A stretch of DNA of 64,000 bases, taken from NCBI GenBank assembly GCA_029213065.1, contig JARGPH010000022.1:1-64000 (forward strand), read 5' to 3'. The notes under the pieces were generated by a model. It did no database searches. It worked only from the letters and a program-made list of their open reading frames with translations, and had not been told where the DNA came from. A program made the translations under genes and the position numbers. Below are positions 63,479-64,000 of the stretch, piece by piece (position 1 is the first letter of the stretch; each line of letters begins with the position of its first letter). Source of the stretch: Verrucomicrobiales bacterium (GTDB lineage Bacteria > Verrucomicrobiota > Verrucomicrobiia > Verrucomicrobiales > DEV007).

Positions 63479-63685
63479 AGTGAGGTCCGGCGTTCCGGCG
63501 AGCCGGCAAACCGGCGTTGAATACTATATTCCCGCCTCGTTCACCCGTTCCTGAAACTAGAAGATTTGTATCAGGAAAGCAATGAGCGAAAGCGCGTATC
63601 TCCTTTTTACACGAATTTCAGATAATTTCTATAAATTTCAGTTTTATTTATCTTTTAAATCAGCTAATGAATGAATGTGGGTTTC
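63479..63685. other. Divergent spacer, no gene seen
   Basis: 207 bp, AT-rich from 63596 onward; it should hold the promoters of the toxin gene (-) and the partial lipoprotein gene (+). No hairpin or operator could be fixed. Confidence 0.5.
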
Positions 63686-64000
63686 ATGAGAAACATCCTG
63701 TTCATCAGTTCCTTGCTGGCCGTTTCCTGCCAGGTGAAGCCCTACGCCCCTCCGCCCGTTCCCGTGGTTGTTGAGTCCGCCGAGGTCGAGATACGCTTTT
63801 TTGCAGGTCGACCGGATGCCATTGTTACCGTGAAAGGCATCCTTTCCAGCAGCGCTGCGATGCTGGTGGATCCCAAACAGTCACGCGAGGGCAACACGCT
63901 CTTTATCGAAGTGCTCGAGCAAACCCCACGCGGCGCAACCCTGCTCCCCGATCTCGCGGCATCGCCACCATTCCAAACCCGCATCCCCATCGAACTTCTC
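63686..64000 (+). CDS. Lipoprotein, C-terminus outside window
   Basis: The frame from the ATG at 63686 is open to the end of the window (105 codons). A short hydrophobic leader ends in a lipobox (SLLAVSC, Cys15), then a Pro-rich linker (PYAPPPVPVVV) and a strand-rich part (EVEIRFFAGRPDAIVTVKG). It is an envelope lipoprotein of unknown family. Confidence 0.7.
   Translation, partial: MRNILFISSLLAVSCQVKPYAPPPVPVVVESAEVEIRFFAGRPDAIVTVKGILSSSAAMLVDPKQSREGNTLFIEVLEQTPRGATLLPDLAASPPFQTRIPIELL

Overview
The window looks like chromosomal DNA from a Verrucomicrobiota bacterium (PVC group). The lineage call is inference. It rests on a paired DUF1549/DUF1553 and DUF1501 operon, a DUF1080 protein, roadblock-like proteins, an LptD/LpxA/TpsB outer-membrane gene set, and an integron integrase of the long type. 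No rRNA, tRNA, CRISPR array or transposase gene was found.

Region 1 (1-9952) is a chromosomal integron. A tyrosine recombinase with the IntI-specific insertion (intI, 8582-9952, + strand) is divergent from an array of 12 gene cassettes read on the - strand. The cassettes are separated by 12 attC sites of about 123-127 bp; the last runs off the left edge, so the array continues outside the window. The array carries 13 ORFs, mostly orphans. They include an ankyrin protein with a DMP19-like domain, a duplicated-domain lipoprotein, a zinc-ribbon protein, membrane proteins, a two-gene cassette and a 47-codon micro-cassette. Nearly every cassette starts its ORF within about 15 nt of the recombination point behind an A-rich leader.

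Region 2 (10219-22741) is core metabolism and housekeeping: mog, a LysM lipoprotein, the glycine cleavage operon gcvT-gcvH-gcvP with a Nudix gene, a rhomboid-like membrane protein, rsfS-cinA plus a large ASH/fibronectin surface protein, a DUF1080 protein and a thioredoxin-like protein. Region 3 (22897-30423) holds a five-gene - strand operon (two cyclophilins, an esterase, an FAD oxidoreductase, a glycoside hydrolase), a sugar-phosphate isomerase-like protein and a secreted beta-propeller. Region 4 (30576-37443) holds a cytochrome P450, acs, rpsU, two roadblock-like genes and pgsA-der.

Region 5 (37481-50347) begins with an 86-88 bp tandem repeat, followed by a metallo-beta-lactamase-fold hydrolase, a tandem Lrp/siroheme-decarboxylase-like gene in front of gatC-gatA, a LolA-like pair, a thioesterase, a ribokinase, a PQQ-type propeller, and the DUF1549/DUF1553 plus DUF1501 pair. 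Region 6 (50407-64000) has mnmE, radC, lpxA and an lptD-like gene, a second isomerase-like gene, a TpsB transporter without a visible partner, tatD, ligA, a BrnT/BrnA-like toxin-antitoxin pair and a truncated lipoprotein gene.

The main novelty is the integron and its uncharacterised cassettes. Secondary points are a small dispersed repeat (paired AACAGGG cores at three loci), one copy of which abuts the TTG start of the BrnA-like antitoxin, and the tandem hairpin repeat after der.
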